64,000 nt of DNA from Rosa chinensis (Eukaryota; Streptophyta; Magnoliopsida; Rosales; Rosaceae). The stretch is taken from assembly GCF_002994745.2 (NCBI RefSeq), contig NC_037092.1, positions 14,933,501 to 14,997,500 of the forward strand, read 5' to 3'. Every line of letters begins with the position of its first letter. Positions within the stretch are counted from its first letter, which is position 1. The position numbers and the translations under genes are program-made. Under the pieces are notes generated by a model that had not been told where the DNA came from, did not search any database, and worked only from the letters and a program-made list of their open reading frames with translations. Below are positions 20,785-30,456 of the stretch, piece by piece.

Positions 20785-21600
20785 CTTAACATCAATCTCT
20801 CTTATCCCACACTGACTCACTCAGCTCGTCGAAAATCTCCGGTAAGCTTATCCTCTCTCTCTCTCTCTCTCTCTCCCCCCCCCGGTGAAGGATCTCGGCA
20901 ATTGGAGTCGTTTGCTGCTTCACCGGATTTGATGTACCGGGTAAAGTTCGACCCGGCCACATTGGAGCTGGTTCCGTAGCTGGATGTCGTCGTACCAGAG
21001 GTAGAAGACCTTTTGGCAAGTCAGAGCGGTATCCAGGAATCATAATTGAGGACGTCAGGGTCAAAGGGTTCAATTCCGGCAACCGGCACGGGTTAGTTCA
21101 CTTGGTTCCCTTCTACATCGTTGTCGTGGAGGTTCAATTGGTTGTGAGTTTTCGTTACCTTAGTTGTGGGTCTTGAACTGGAGGTTCACTTGGTTCTCTT
21201 CTCTCCATAATGAAGTCCTCATTCAAAATTAAATCAAAGATTAGCTATGCTTTGTAGCTCTGAAGAGGTTAATTAGCTGAACAAAGCATCCATGGAAATA
21301 GAGACGAAGCAAGCCAGCAGCCTGGCCAATGTGAGTTTACTATTTGGTGAGATAAACCCTTTTGCACTTGTTGATATATAAAATAGAAAGGAAGGCCATC
21401 ACGTGCTCTTGTTGATATATAACACAGAAGAAGGCTATCACATTGATATGTGTGAACTAGAAGTTGGAAAATGCAAAATTCTATTCCTATAATATTCTGA
21501 ATGTTTCTTATTTTGGAGCATTAGTGATTTAATTGCTACTAGCCTTTTCTACTCTTTTGTGAATTTGTTCCGTAGACTTCAAAAGTTTATTGGAGGTTTG
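20785..21600. other. GC-richer interval, no gene recognised
   Basis: It contains a (CT)n-C9 tract at 20852-20883 and short opposing open frames (20779-20979 plus, 20792-21082 minus) that are mostly low complexity. A short imperfect direct repeat (CTTGTTGATATATAA) lies at about 21367-21425. Nothing recognisable as a coding exon. Confidence 0.4.
20852..20883 (+). repeat. (CT)n-(C)9 microsatellite
   Basis: About ten CT units run directly into nine C residues. Confidence 0.9.
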
Positions 21601-21605
21601 TCAAA

Positions 21606-21930
21606 GGTCTATTGGGGGGGCAATAAGCGTCTATTGGGGGACAATAGATTTTTTGAATTGATATAATTTCTTTCGTATTTTTTTCTTTAATCAAAGTTTT
21701 ATTTGTCTAACTTTAAGAAGATTAGTTCTCATTCCGGTGACCGAAAGTTCTATTAGGGGGCAATAGACGTCTATTGGGAGGCAATACATGGCTGATAGTC
21801 ATCTATTGGGGTGCAATAGACGTCTATTGGGGTGCAATAGATGTCTATTGGGGTGCAATAGACGTCTATTGGGGGGCAATAAACGTCTATTGCCCCTCTA
21901 TTAGGGGGCAATAGATGTCTATTGGGGGCA
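21606..21930 (+). repeat. minisatellite of about 21-bp palindromic units
   Basis: About ten variants of GTCTATTGGGGTGCAATAGAC are present, densest at 21808-21895. Each unit has self-complementary arms GTCTATTG and CAATAGAC around a G-rich 5-base centre, so each unit alone can form a small hairpin. Outlying copies at 21606-21650 are separated by about 100 bp of ordinary DNA. It is followed by a stretch rich in CCGGCGACCGG-type words (21960-22090). Probably part of a larger repetitive element whose ends I could not find. Confidence 0.85.
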
Positions 21931-22559
21931 AAAAAACATTTCCAGTGAGATTTTCAGCAAATTCAGATGGGCGACGGCCAGTGACCGGAATTCGGCGAAA
22001 GTTGGCCGGAATCCGGCTACCGATGACGGGAATCCGGGCAAAATTGGCAAGATTCCGGCGACCGGTGACCGGACTCCGGCGAAGTCTCCTATAGTTTCTC
22101 TCTCTTCCATTTTCTCTCTCTCTCTAAATAATAAAGGGGTGAGAGTAAAATGGTATTAAAAAAAATCTTAATGGGGTATTAGGGAAGACCTCCTTAGAGT
22201 GTTTTAGGTAAGAGAGAATTAAAAAAACTTAATGGGGTAAGTGGGAAAAAAAATCTCTAAAAATGGGGTAAATGGACAAAAACCCTTCTTTTAAAATTCT
22301 TTCCTCTATTTTATAGCGGGAAGATTCTGAAAATAGAAATTGAAAATAGAAATACAATGGATAATTTTTTATTTCTCAACACAAAACAAATCTAATTTTA
22401 AATTTACAGTATTTATTTTTGAAAGACAGTCAAGGACAAAGGGGGTTAAAACTGTTTTCCGTCCTCCCTATGCAATAGTTATTAGTAAACTTTTTCTTCG
22501 ATGTTGATCGTTAGTTGTTGGTGAGAAGATAATTTATAAAACGTTTAAAACTATGTGCC
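21931..22559. other. CCGG-rich stretch and AT-rich tail, no gene
   Basis: 21960-22090 is rich in repeated CCGG(A/C) words. 22150-22310 repeats GGGGTAA.T.G motifs between A-runs. The structure is repeat-like, and neither TIR nor coding frame is evident. Confidence 0.4.
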
Positions 22560-22739
22560 TGTTAAAGGAAAAACACGTTATGTGTTTTCATCAAAGTAAC
22601 TGATGAAGAGGGTAAGGAATTATCGGTTACAGCTCAATCATCCATTATTGTCATTATTGTTTACCATTGTAATCCTCACCCTATATAAAGAGACTATCTA
22701 ATGAAATGAGTAGATGAATTTCTCCATTTTACTTTTATA
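22560..22739 (+). repeat. 5' LTR of the old copia element
   Basis: 180 bp from TGTTAAAGGA to CTTTTATA, where the 3' LTR ends CTTTTACA. It contains CTATATAAA, a TATA-like box, at about 22681. Its last 27 bp are duplicated downstream together with the adjoining primer-site region. Confidence 0.85.
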
Positions 22740-22788
22740 CGTTATCAGCAGATGAATTTCTCCATTTTACTTTTACACGTTATCAGCA
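22713..22788 (+). repeat. 38-bp tandem duplication across LTR end and primer-site region
   Basis: The unit GATGAATTTCTCCATTTTAC...GTTATCAGCA occurs at 22713-22750 and again at 22751-22788, with one difference (TTATAC against TTACAC). It spans the last bases of the 5' LTR and the start of the internal region where the tRNA primer site should lie, so the element has two candidate priming sites. Confidence 0.9.
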
Positions 22789-23580
22789 CGCTCAGAACCA
22801 ATAGCCAAGAAAAAAAAGAGAAAAAAAAAAAAAACCCTAGATTTTTTTCTTCTTCTCGTCGAAACAAGAAGAAAAAAAGAAAAAAAAAACCCAAATCTAT
22901 CAAGTTGAGCCGCGCTGCGTCTTTCCTCGTCAAGCCAAGCCGCACGGTCTAGCTCAGAGCACAGAACCCACCAGATCTATATCGGCTCCTCGGATCGTTA
23001 CGCATGCTTGCATCAACACCTGCGTGCGCTAGGATCGTTTTGTTTTCTCAAAACCAAGTATGTTCTCTTTTATTTATTTAATTTCATACTCCGGTAAATT
23101 TAATTATTTACAATTAGAACTTTTGAGCATGTATGGTTAGATAATATTGATCATTTTAGCATGCCTTGTTATTTTATCTATGTTTTATTATTCGTAGAAA
23201 TTTGAACATGCTATATTATTGCTGTTATTATGTGTAGCATATATTTTGTTATATATTATTTGTGAAATTTTGAGCATGTCTTGTAATTTATATTACTACC
23301 TTCTATAATTGTTTTTAATGTGAAATTCTAAAGCATGTTTTTTTTTAAATAATTGTTTTATTTAGCATGTTATATATAAATTGAGTTTCGCCCTGATAAT
23401 GAAAAGTCATGCACATTATAAATACATAATTACCGTGATAAAGTATTTTTCACATAGTATCATAAAAATGTGACCATTACGAATCTTAGTCTTGAAATCT
23501 AATTCATATCCTTGGAAAATAATTCACGTGGATGTCTTTATGACTGCGTAATTTATATATCTTATATCTTGTCTATGTAG

Positions 23581-24543
23581 ATGGCTAATCCAACTGGACC
23601 TGAATTTGACATTTTGGACTCAAAAGTACTTGAGTACCATCGTTGGGTTTCTGATGTGGAAACCGCCTTTGTGCCAAAAGACTACACTGCCACCATCCAA
23701 ACTCCCACCGACCCTAAAGACGATGAACTGTCTAACAAGGTGAAAGCAAGTGCCATAATGTTTCTAAGACTACATATTGATCCTAGCCTACGCTGGGAGT
23801 ACCTTCAGTTGAAGGCACCCAAAGAACTGTGGGATGCCCTTAAGGAACGTTTTGGGAACATTCATGACACTTTGCTCTCAGAACTGACCGTTCAGTGGAA
23901 TGAAAGCCGCTTGCTTGACTACAAAAGGATCAATGACTTCAACAAGGACATGTTGCGCCTAAAGGCACGTCTCAATTTCTGTGAAAAGGAACTTACAGAA
24001 GATGATATGATCCAGAAGATTCTTTCCACTTTTCCCACTTCAGCACTTATACTAGTGAACCAGTATAGGCTGGAGTATGACAGCAAAAGAATCACAACCT
24101 TCAATAAGCTAGTCAACCTACTGTAAGTGGCTGAGAGGCATAATAAAGTTCTTTTGAACAACAATGTCAGGCCCGTTGGGACAAAGAAAATTCGCGAGGC
24201 TAATTATGGTAAAGTGAAAGGTGGAAAGAACCCCAATACAAAGGGGGTTGGACGTGCTGATCCCTACCCACGTGGAAATAATGCACCACGTGGAAAGGGA
24301 CATGAGGGTCATGGTATAGGCCGTGGAGGCCCTCCTAATGTATGGCGCAGAGATGGTGGTGCTGGCTCTAGTAGTCATGGAAACAAGGTGCAAAAGGCAC
24401 CTAAGAACCCTTCAGTCAAAAAGGAAAGAGTTGGGAATGAAACATGTTGTAAGTGTGGAATTATTGGGCATTGGTACAAGAACTGCCAAGGAAGCAACAG
24501 AGTAGCAACCACTTACAAGAGGTATATGAAGTCTAAAGAATAA
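23581..24543 (+). pseudogene. copia gag with CCHC zinc knuckle, interrupted
   Basis: The frame encodes the Gag capsid region (start MANPTGPEFDILDSKVLEYH; WEYLQLKAPKELWDALKERF is typical of plant copia Gag). An in-frame TAA at 24124-24126 interrupts it, after which the same frame continues to 24543 and contains CCKCGIIGHWYKNC, a CX2CX4HX4C knuckle that binds the element's RNA. Apart from that single stop it looks well preserved compared with the following pol region. Confidence 0.88.
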
Positions 24544-27296
24544 GAAGCTCACTATATGGAAGAAGGAGGCCATGACCCAGACGTCAACCTCACAATTGCA
24601 GACTTCAATAGCAACAAGGAACTTGCTCAGTCAATGGATCCTCCAGATTATGACTGATCTGCTTTATTTATTTATTTTATTTTCCAAAGACAGTTGTGAA
24701 TGCCTAATGCCTCTTTTTTTTTTAATTAGACTATTGCTTGGTCTTAAAGTTTATTTAAATAATGGTTTGATGAATTAGGTTTCTGAACATGACCTTGATT
24801 TGATTATCGTTGGCTTATTAATAAATTTCAGATTTTATTCTGAAGCATTGAATTTATTCGATTTTATTTACTACTGTGGGACCCAAGCCACAACTACACA
24901 CATATACTTGGTTCGAAATAGCACTATAAAGACGTAAAGCAATACATCTAGAAAAATCAAGAAAATTATTAGAATGAAAAGATTATCATTATACCTAAAT
25001 TGAAATACTCTAAAGAATATGAGATGCACAATGTTTAAAGTCACAGACACTCTGTATGCACCAAAAGCTAATCGAACCTTGTTAAGTCTCAAAGATATTT
25101 GTGCATACGATTATCATATAGAAATCCACTGTGAGAATGGAACCGAATACCTTTATATTACCTCTAATGAATGTGGAAGGAAACAAATTTTAGAGAAACT
25201 AATGAGTCAATCTAGTGGACTGTACCTCACTATTATTCGGATAATTGAATCATATGCTGTCACCAACAATGAAATGTGGGACACAGACTCATACAGGGTT
25301 TGGCATGACCACCTAGGGCACCCTGGTCGTGACATGATGATATGTATTTTAAAATACTTACACGGACATCCCTTCTCTCGAGTGAAAAATATAATGAGAC
25401 AAAAATCCGCCACACTGCAAGGTGTAGGTCCTAGTACTGCTCAAATGCAACCATTGCCTTCTGAAGTACTAGAAGCACTACCTCCCTCCTATTATGCCTC
25501 ATTGACTATTTCAAATGCACATCACTCATTTTGCAAAGCCTGCTCTTTACTTCTTTAGTAAAAACAGGATCGAGACCTTTCTATGCTAAAGATACAAAAC
25601 AAAACATTCCATTCTTACAAAGGATACAAAAAGATATCTGTGGACCTATCCATCCAAAATGTGGACCATTCAAGTACTTTATGGTTTTGGTGGATGCTTC
25701 AACACACTGGTCAAATATCGCATTATTGTCCATAAGAAATGCTGCATTTGCAAAACTCCTAGCACATATTATATGTTTAAGGGCTCACCACTTTGATCAC
25801 CCTTTCAAGTCTATAAGGCTTGATAACGCTGGAGAGTTTACATCAAAAGCATTTGATGATTATTGCATGTTTATTGGGATCGATGTAGAGCATCATGTAC
25901 CCTATGTGTATACACAAAATGGTCTCGCAGAAGCCACCATCAAAAGGCTACAAATGGTGGCTAGGGCACTGATTATGCGCATCAACCTGCCTATATCTGC
26001 TCGGGGTTATGCAATATTATACACAGTTTTACTTATTCGTTTCAGACCCACTGCTAGCCAACCATTTTCTGCATACTAGTTGGTAACTGGATATGAGCCT
26101 GACATTTCACACTTACTCATATTTGGTTGCGCAGTATATGTGCCTATTGCGCCCTCACAGCACACCAAAATGGGTCCTCAAAGACGATTAGGTATTTATG
26201 TTGGATACGAATTTTCAATCATTATCTGCTATTTGGAACCCTTGATAGGCGATCTCTTTACCGCTAAATTTGCGGATTGTTACTTTGATGAGATAGTCTT
26301 TCCGTCGTTAGGGAAAGATAGGAAAAAAATTTTCCAAGGGAACGACAGGAATTGTCATGGTTTGTCCCCACTCTGTCTCATTTTGATCCCGCACTTCACA
26401 ATGTGAAAGTGAAGTGAAAAGAATAATCGATCTTCAGAATATAGCATATTAGATGCTTGATATATTTATTAATATCGCAAAAGTGATGAGATCACATATA
26501 CCATCTGCAAATATGCCTACAAGGTTAGAAGTCCTCAACAAGGAGCACGGCGTCGTAGATAGAGGCGTTGCAACCACACTTAGTGGAGGTGTGGTTGACG
26601 TCGTGGCTCCCTTAAGGAAGAGGGGGAGGCCACTTGGTTTGACTAACACTCACCTCCAAGGTAGAAGAGGGCGAGTAAGGCACAAACCAATCCATTAATC
26701 ATCAATGTAGAGAATCCCTTTCGTGAGATTATCTCTAATTATAGTTATATCCATGAATCAATACTGGAGGACGCTCTGATGTTTGAAATGATTCCAGAGA
26801 ACAAAGAAATCTCAATGGATTATGAGAGTGTGTTTGAGTTGATGGAGAGATCTTCCACATACATTGATGATGTATTTGCATACACTGTTGCTCAAGAAAT
26901 CATAGAGCACGATGATATCGAACTACGCTCTGTTGCAGAATGTCAACAAATAGCATATTGGCCTAAATGGAAAAAAGCAATCTAGGCAGAACTAGATTCT
27001 CTGGCAAAGAGACAAGTATTTGGTCCCGTAGTGCTAACCCCACCAAGTGTAAAGCCTGTAGGACATAAATGGGTCTTTGTCAGAAAGCGTAATGAGAAAA
27101 ATGAAGTCTTGAGGTCCAAGGCTCGTCTTGTGGCACAAGGTTTCTCATAACGCCCTGGAATTGACTACGAGGAGACATATTCTCCCATAATGGACGTTAT
27201 AACGTTCCGCTACTTAGTTAGCTTGGTAGTTTTCGAAGGTCTGGAAAGGCAGCTCATGGATGTGGTTATTGCATATCTCTATGAGGACTTTGATTC

Positions 27297-27298
<2 letters not shown>

Positions 27299-27338
<40 letters not shown>
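27299..27338 (+). repeat. (TA)n microsatellite inside reverse transcriptase
   Basis: About 20 TA units lie where the related element encodes SEIYMKVPDG. The frame stays open through the tract (alternating Tyr-Ile), consistent with expansion of a short TATATATA already present in the sister copy at about 992-999. Confidence 0.9.
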
Positions 27339-27342
<4 letters not shown>

Positions 27343-28432
27343 ATGTCTGATGGCCTTACATTACCCAAGTCAAGTGACTCTAAACCACGGAGTGCGTTTG
27401 CAATTAGGTTGAAATACACACTTTACAAATTGAAACAATCCCGGAGGATGTGGTATACCCGTCTAAGTGAGTACTTGATTAGGAAGGGATAAAAGAATGA
27501 TAAATTATGCCCATGCGTATTCATAAAGAAAACAAGTTCCAGATTTGCAATTGTAGTTGTATATGTCGATGATATGAACATAATAGGTACTCTTGATGAA
27601 ATAAGAGAAACCGTGAGCTACTTGAAATCCGAATTTGAGATGAAGGATTTTGGAAAAACTCAATTCTGTCTAGGCCTTGAACTAGAACACCGAGTTTGTG
27701 GAATACTAATCCACCAGTTTGCGTATGTCCAAAAGATACTCAGGCGATTTAACATGGACAAAGCGCATCCTGCTAGCACTCCCATGATCGGTTGAAGTTT
27801 GGATGCAAGGAAAGATCCATTTCGTCCAAAGGAAGATGACGAAAAGGTGTTGGGAGTTGAAATTCCCTATCTAAGTGTAATAGACGCATTATTGTACTTA
27901 GTCCAGTGCACTTGACCATATATTACATTCTTAGTGAACTTGTTAACTAAATTTAGCTCAGCGCCAACGCAGCTTAGAATGGTATCAAGAACATTTTTTG
28001 ATACCTAAAAGAAACTATTGACTCGGGCCTGTTCTTTCCCTACAGAGAGACAAGAGGGACTGCAGATGGAACTGCAATCCCTGAAGGAAATGTTGATAGC
28101 AAAAGCGCCACTCACTACACCGAAACCCCAAAAAATTTTTTGGTTGGTTTTGTAGATGCTGGGCACCTCTCTGACCCACATAAAGGTCATTCCCAAACTG
28201 GTTATATATTTACCATTGGCAACACGGCGATATCTTAGAGATCAACTAAGCAAACCCTTGTGGCTACCTCCCTGAACCACTCTGAGATCATTGCTCTACA
28301 TGAGGCGGCTAGTGAGTGTATATGGTTAAGGGCTATCATAACATATGTTCGAGGGACTAGTGATTTGAGTTTTACCACTGAAGAGCCTACTTGCATTTAT
28401 GAAGATAATGCAGCTTGCATCGAACAGATGAA

Positions 28433-28726
28433 GCTAGGATATATCAAGGGTGATAATACAAAACACATATCTCCAAAGTTTTCTACAATAAGCAACAACA
28501 GACTCTCCTCAAGATTCAAGTGAATCAAGTAAGATATGAGGAGAATGTAGCAGATTTGTTTACCAAATCATTGCCAAAAGCTAGGATATATCAAGAGTGA
28601 TAATACAAAACACATATCGCCAAAATTTTCTACAATCAACAACAACAGACTCTTCTCAAGATTCAAGTGAATCAAGTAAGGTTTGAGGAGAATGTAGCAG
28701 ATTTGTTTACCAAATCATTGCCTAAG
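28433..28726 (+). repeat. 147-bp tandem duplication in RNase H region
   Basis: The unit begins GCTAGGATATATCAAG at 28433 and again at 28580. Both copies share the same one-base loss in the AAGTTTTCTACAAT run that breaks the frame relative to the element at 1-2779, so the duplication came after that mutation. Confidence 0.9.
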
Positions 28727-28986
28727 GCCATATTTGAGAAACATATGAAAAACATAAGAAAGCGCAGACTTTCCAAGCTCCCTTGACTGATGTAAGGATC
28801 AGTGGGAGGTGTAAACTTCAAGGGGGTCTAACACACATGTCATCATCAAATGTAATAAGTGTGTTGTGCTCTTTTCTTTCAACCAAGGTGTATTTTTCCC
28901 ACAGGGTTTTTATTGTTACTTGGCAAGGTTTTTAGTGAGGCAACAATTCATGCACTATTTCGCCTTTAACTTGGCACAAGGGGGAG

Positions 28987-29168
28987 TGTTAAAGGAAAAA
29001 CACGTCATGTGCCTTCGTTAAAGTAAGTGACAAAGAGGAAATTAGGGAATTAGTGGTTACAACTCAATCATCTATTATTGTAATTGCTATTACCGTTGTA
29101 ATCCTCACACTATATAAATGGACTATCTAATAAAATGAGTAGACAAATTTCCTCATTTTACTTTTACA
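28987..29168 (+). repeat. 3' LTR of the old copia element
   Basis: 182 bp from TGTTAAAGGA, directly after the purine tract CACAAGGGGGAG, to CTTTTACA. It is followed by the target duplication GTGTC. Confidence 0.9.
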
Positions 29169-29173
29169 GTGTC

Positions 29174-30409
29174 AAGCAACAGGTATCTTAAAAAGTAAGT
29201 AGATGATGTTTTTGAGTAAATAAATTTCGGTTTGCGGTTTAGGTTATTAGGAAAGTCAAGTCATTTTTTAACATCTATCTGACTCTATGTTCAATTCAAG
29301 AAAATTAATATTTTGTGAAAAACTTTTGCATGTGCAAATGATGATTAAGTGAACCTTCCTAAATTGTCTTCTCTGTATTTTGTTATGTTATCACAATCTA
29401 AAATTTCCAAGGACACGTAGAGACTCTAAAATTTCTTCTTTTTGATAGGGTATGATGGATTCCAAGTATAGTACAAGAAATAAGAAAGTTGCACAATTGT
29501 CACGCAAAGGTGGTATTTTTAGATAACCCTTGATTAGGTCTATATATTCTCCCTTCAAGAGTCACAAAAGTCAAATCGTTAGTGTTTCCTTACTAAGAAA
29601 AGTTAAGCAATCAATATTAAAAAAGTACTAAAACATGCCTTAGCAAAGGAAACTTTTCCATTTCAAAAAAAATAAAAAATAAAACTTTTCAGATTCATGC
29701 ATTATCATTACCCAAAAAAAGACACCACATTATTAGCAAACAAAACACAAGTAATGATGAAAATATAAGGCCTTCCAAAACAAAAAAATGATGAAAATAT
29801 AAGGTACTAAAATTCTTTCTAATTCACCACACTATTAAAATCTTATAATTTAATGATATTTTATTACAGCACAGTCTGACATATTATATCGTTAAACTAT
29901 TAACTTACAAAGTAACTACCAGAGATAATTAGTTATCACCAACTTTCATCTTATAATTTAACGATATTTTATTACAGCACAGTCTAATATAACGATATGT
30001 TATATAGTTAAACTATTAACTGGTAAAGTAACTACCAGAGATAACTAATTATCACCGACTTCCCGGCACGTTCAGGACTTCCAGACCGCCAATGTGGTCA
30101 AATCGGTAATTTCGGTCACACACGCCAAATTGACAAATCGACCTGCTTTGTGTAGTACAATATCCCCACCCAGTACAAGTACAACTCCAGTAGGGGCCAG
30201 TACCTAACCCATCGGTCATTACCGAAAACATACAAGGCTAAAACCGTAAATTCCCCAACCCCCGTTCCTACCAGCTCAGGAACTTCAGTTAAAAAATTGC
30301 TGTCTCACCATCTCCCTCGGAAAAGTCTCCGCCTTTCTTAAAATCCTCCCCCCCTCTCTTCTTCTTCCTCTCCAAAAATCAAATTTCCCTTCACAAAATT
30401 CGCTCCATT
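29174..30409. other. intergenic, upstream of RAN1
   Basis: AT-rich, with no coding frame. It contains a 108-bp tandem duplication (29841-30063). The last 300 bp become richer in C and CT runs towards the RAN1 start, like a promoter/leader. Confidence 0.5.
29841..30063 (+). repeat. 108-bp tandem duplication upstream of RAN1
   Basis: Units starting TCTTATAATTTAA at 29841 and 29949 share TTTTATTACAGCACAGTCT, TTAAACTATTAACT and AAAGTAACTACCAGAGATAA. They differ by scattered substitutions and a small insertion in the second unit. It lies about 400-600 bp before the RAN1 ATG. Confidence 0.85.
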
Positions 30410-30415
30410 TATAAA
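30410..30415 (+). promoter_or_regulatory. possible TATA box of RAN1
   Basis: TATAAA lies 42 bp before the ATG, giving a very short leader if used. CT-rich sequence surrounds it, so a TATA-less start further upstream is equally possible. Confidence 0.3.
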
Positions 30416-30456
30416 TCTCTCTTCTTTTCTCCATCGAGAACTCGGTACCTTTCGCA

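Larger units (their letters stand above)
24572..28786 (+). pseudogene. copia pol (protease remnant, integrase, RT, RNase H), broken
   Basis: The protease region (24572-25018) is unrecognisable and AT-rich. From 25019, the pre-integrase motif WHDHLGHPGRDMM is followed by a frame change near 25558. The integrase core shows KDICGPIHPKCGP, RLDNAGEFTSKAFDDY and QNGLAEATIKR. Stops follow at 26077, 26982, 27148 and 27490. RT remnants include GHKWVFVRKRNEKNE, ETYSPIMDVITF (the usual V replaced by I) and YVDDMN. A (TA)n tract interrupts RT at about 27300-27338. RNase H pieces (HSEIIALHEA, EDNAACIEQMKLGYIKGDN) end with a 147-bp duplication. It cannot make a working polyprotein. Confidence 0.9.
22560..29168 (+). 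mobile_element. old, broken Ty1/copia retrotransposon, complete end to end
   Basis: The element is bounded by LTRs beginning TGTTAAAGGA, and its outer edges have a 5-bp duplication GTGCC (22555-22559) / GTGTC (29169-29173), one mismatch. Order inside: leader, gag with zinc knuckle, a decayed protease region, integrase, RT, RNase H, purine tract, 3' LTR. Gene order puts it in Ty1/copia, and it is clearly related to the element at 1-2779. The two LTRs differ at roughly 15% of positions by eye, and the coding region carries many stops and frameshifts, so the insertion is old. Confidence 0.92.

Noticed and set aside
21606..21930. CRISPR-like spaced repeats
   Set aside because: The units are contiguous variants of one palindromic 21-mer without unique spacers, in plant nuclear DNA; it is a minisatellite.
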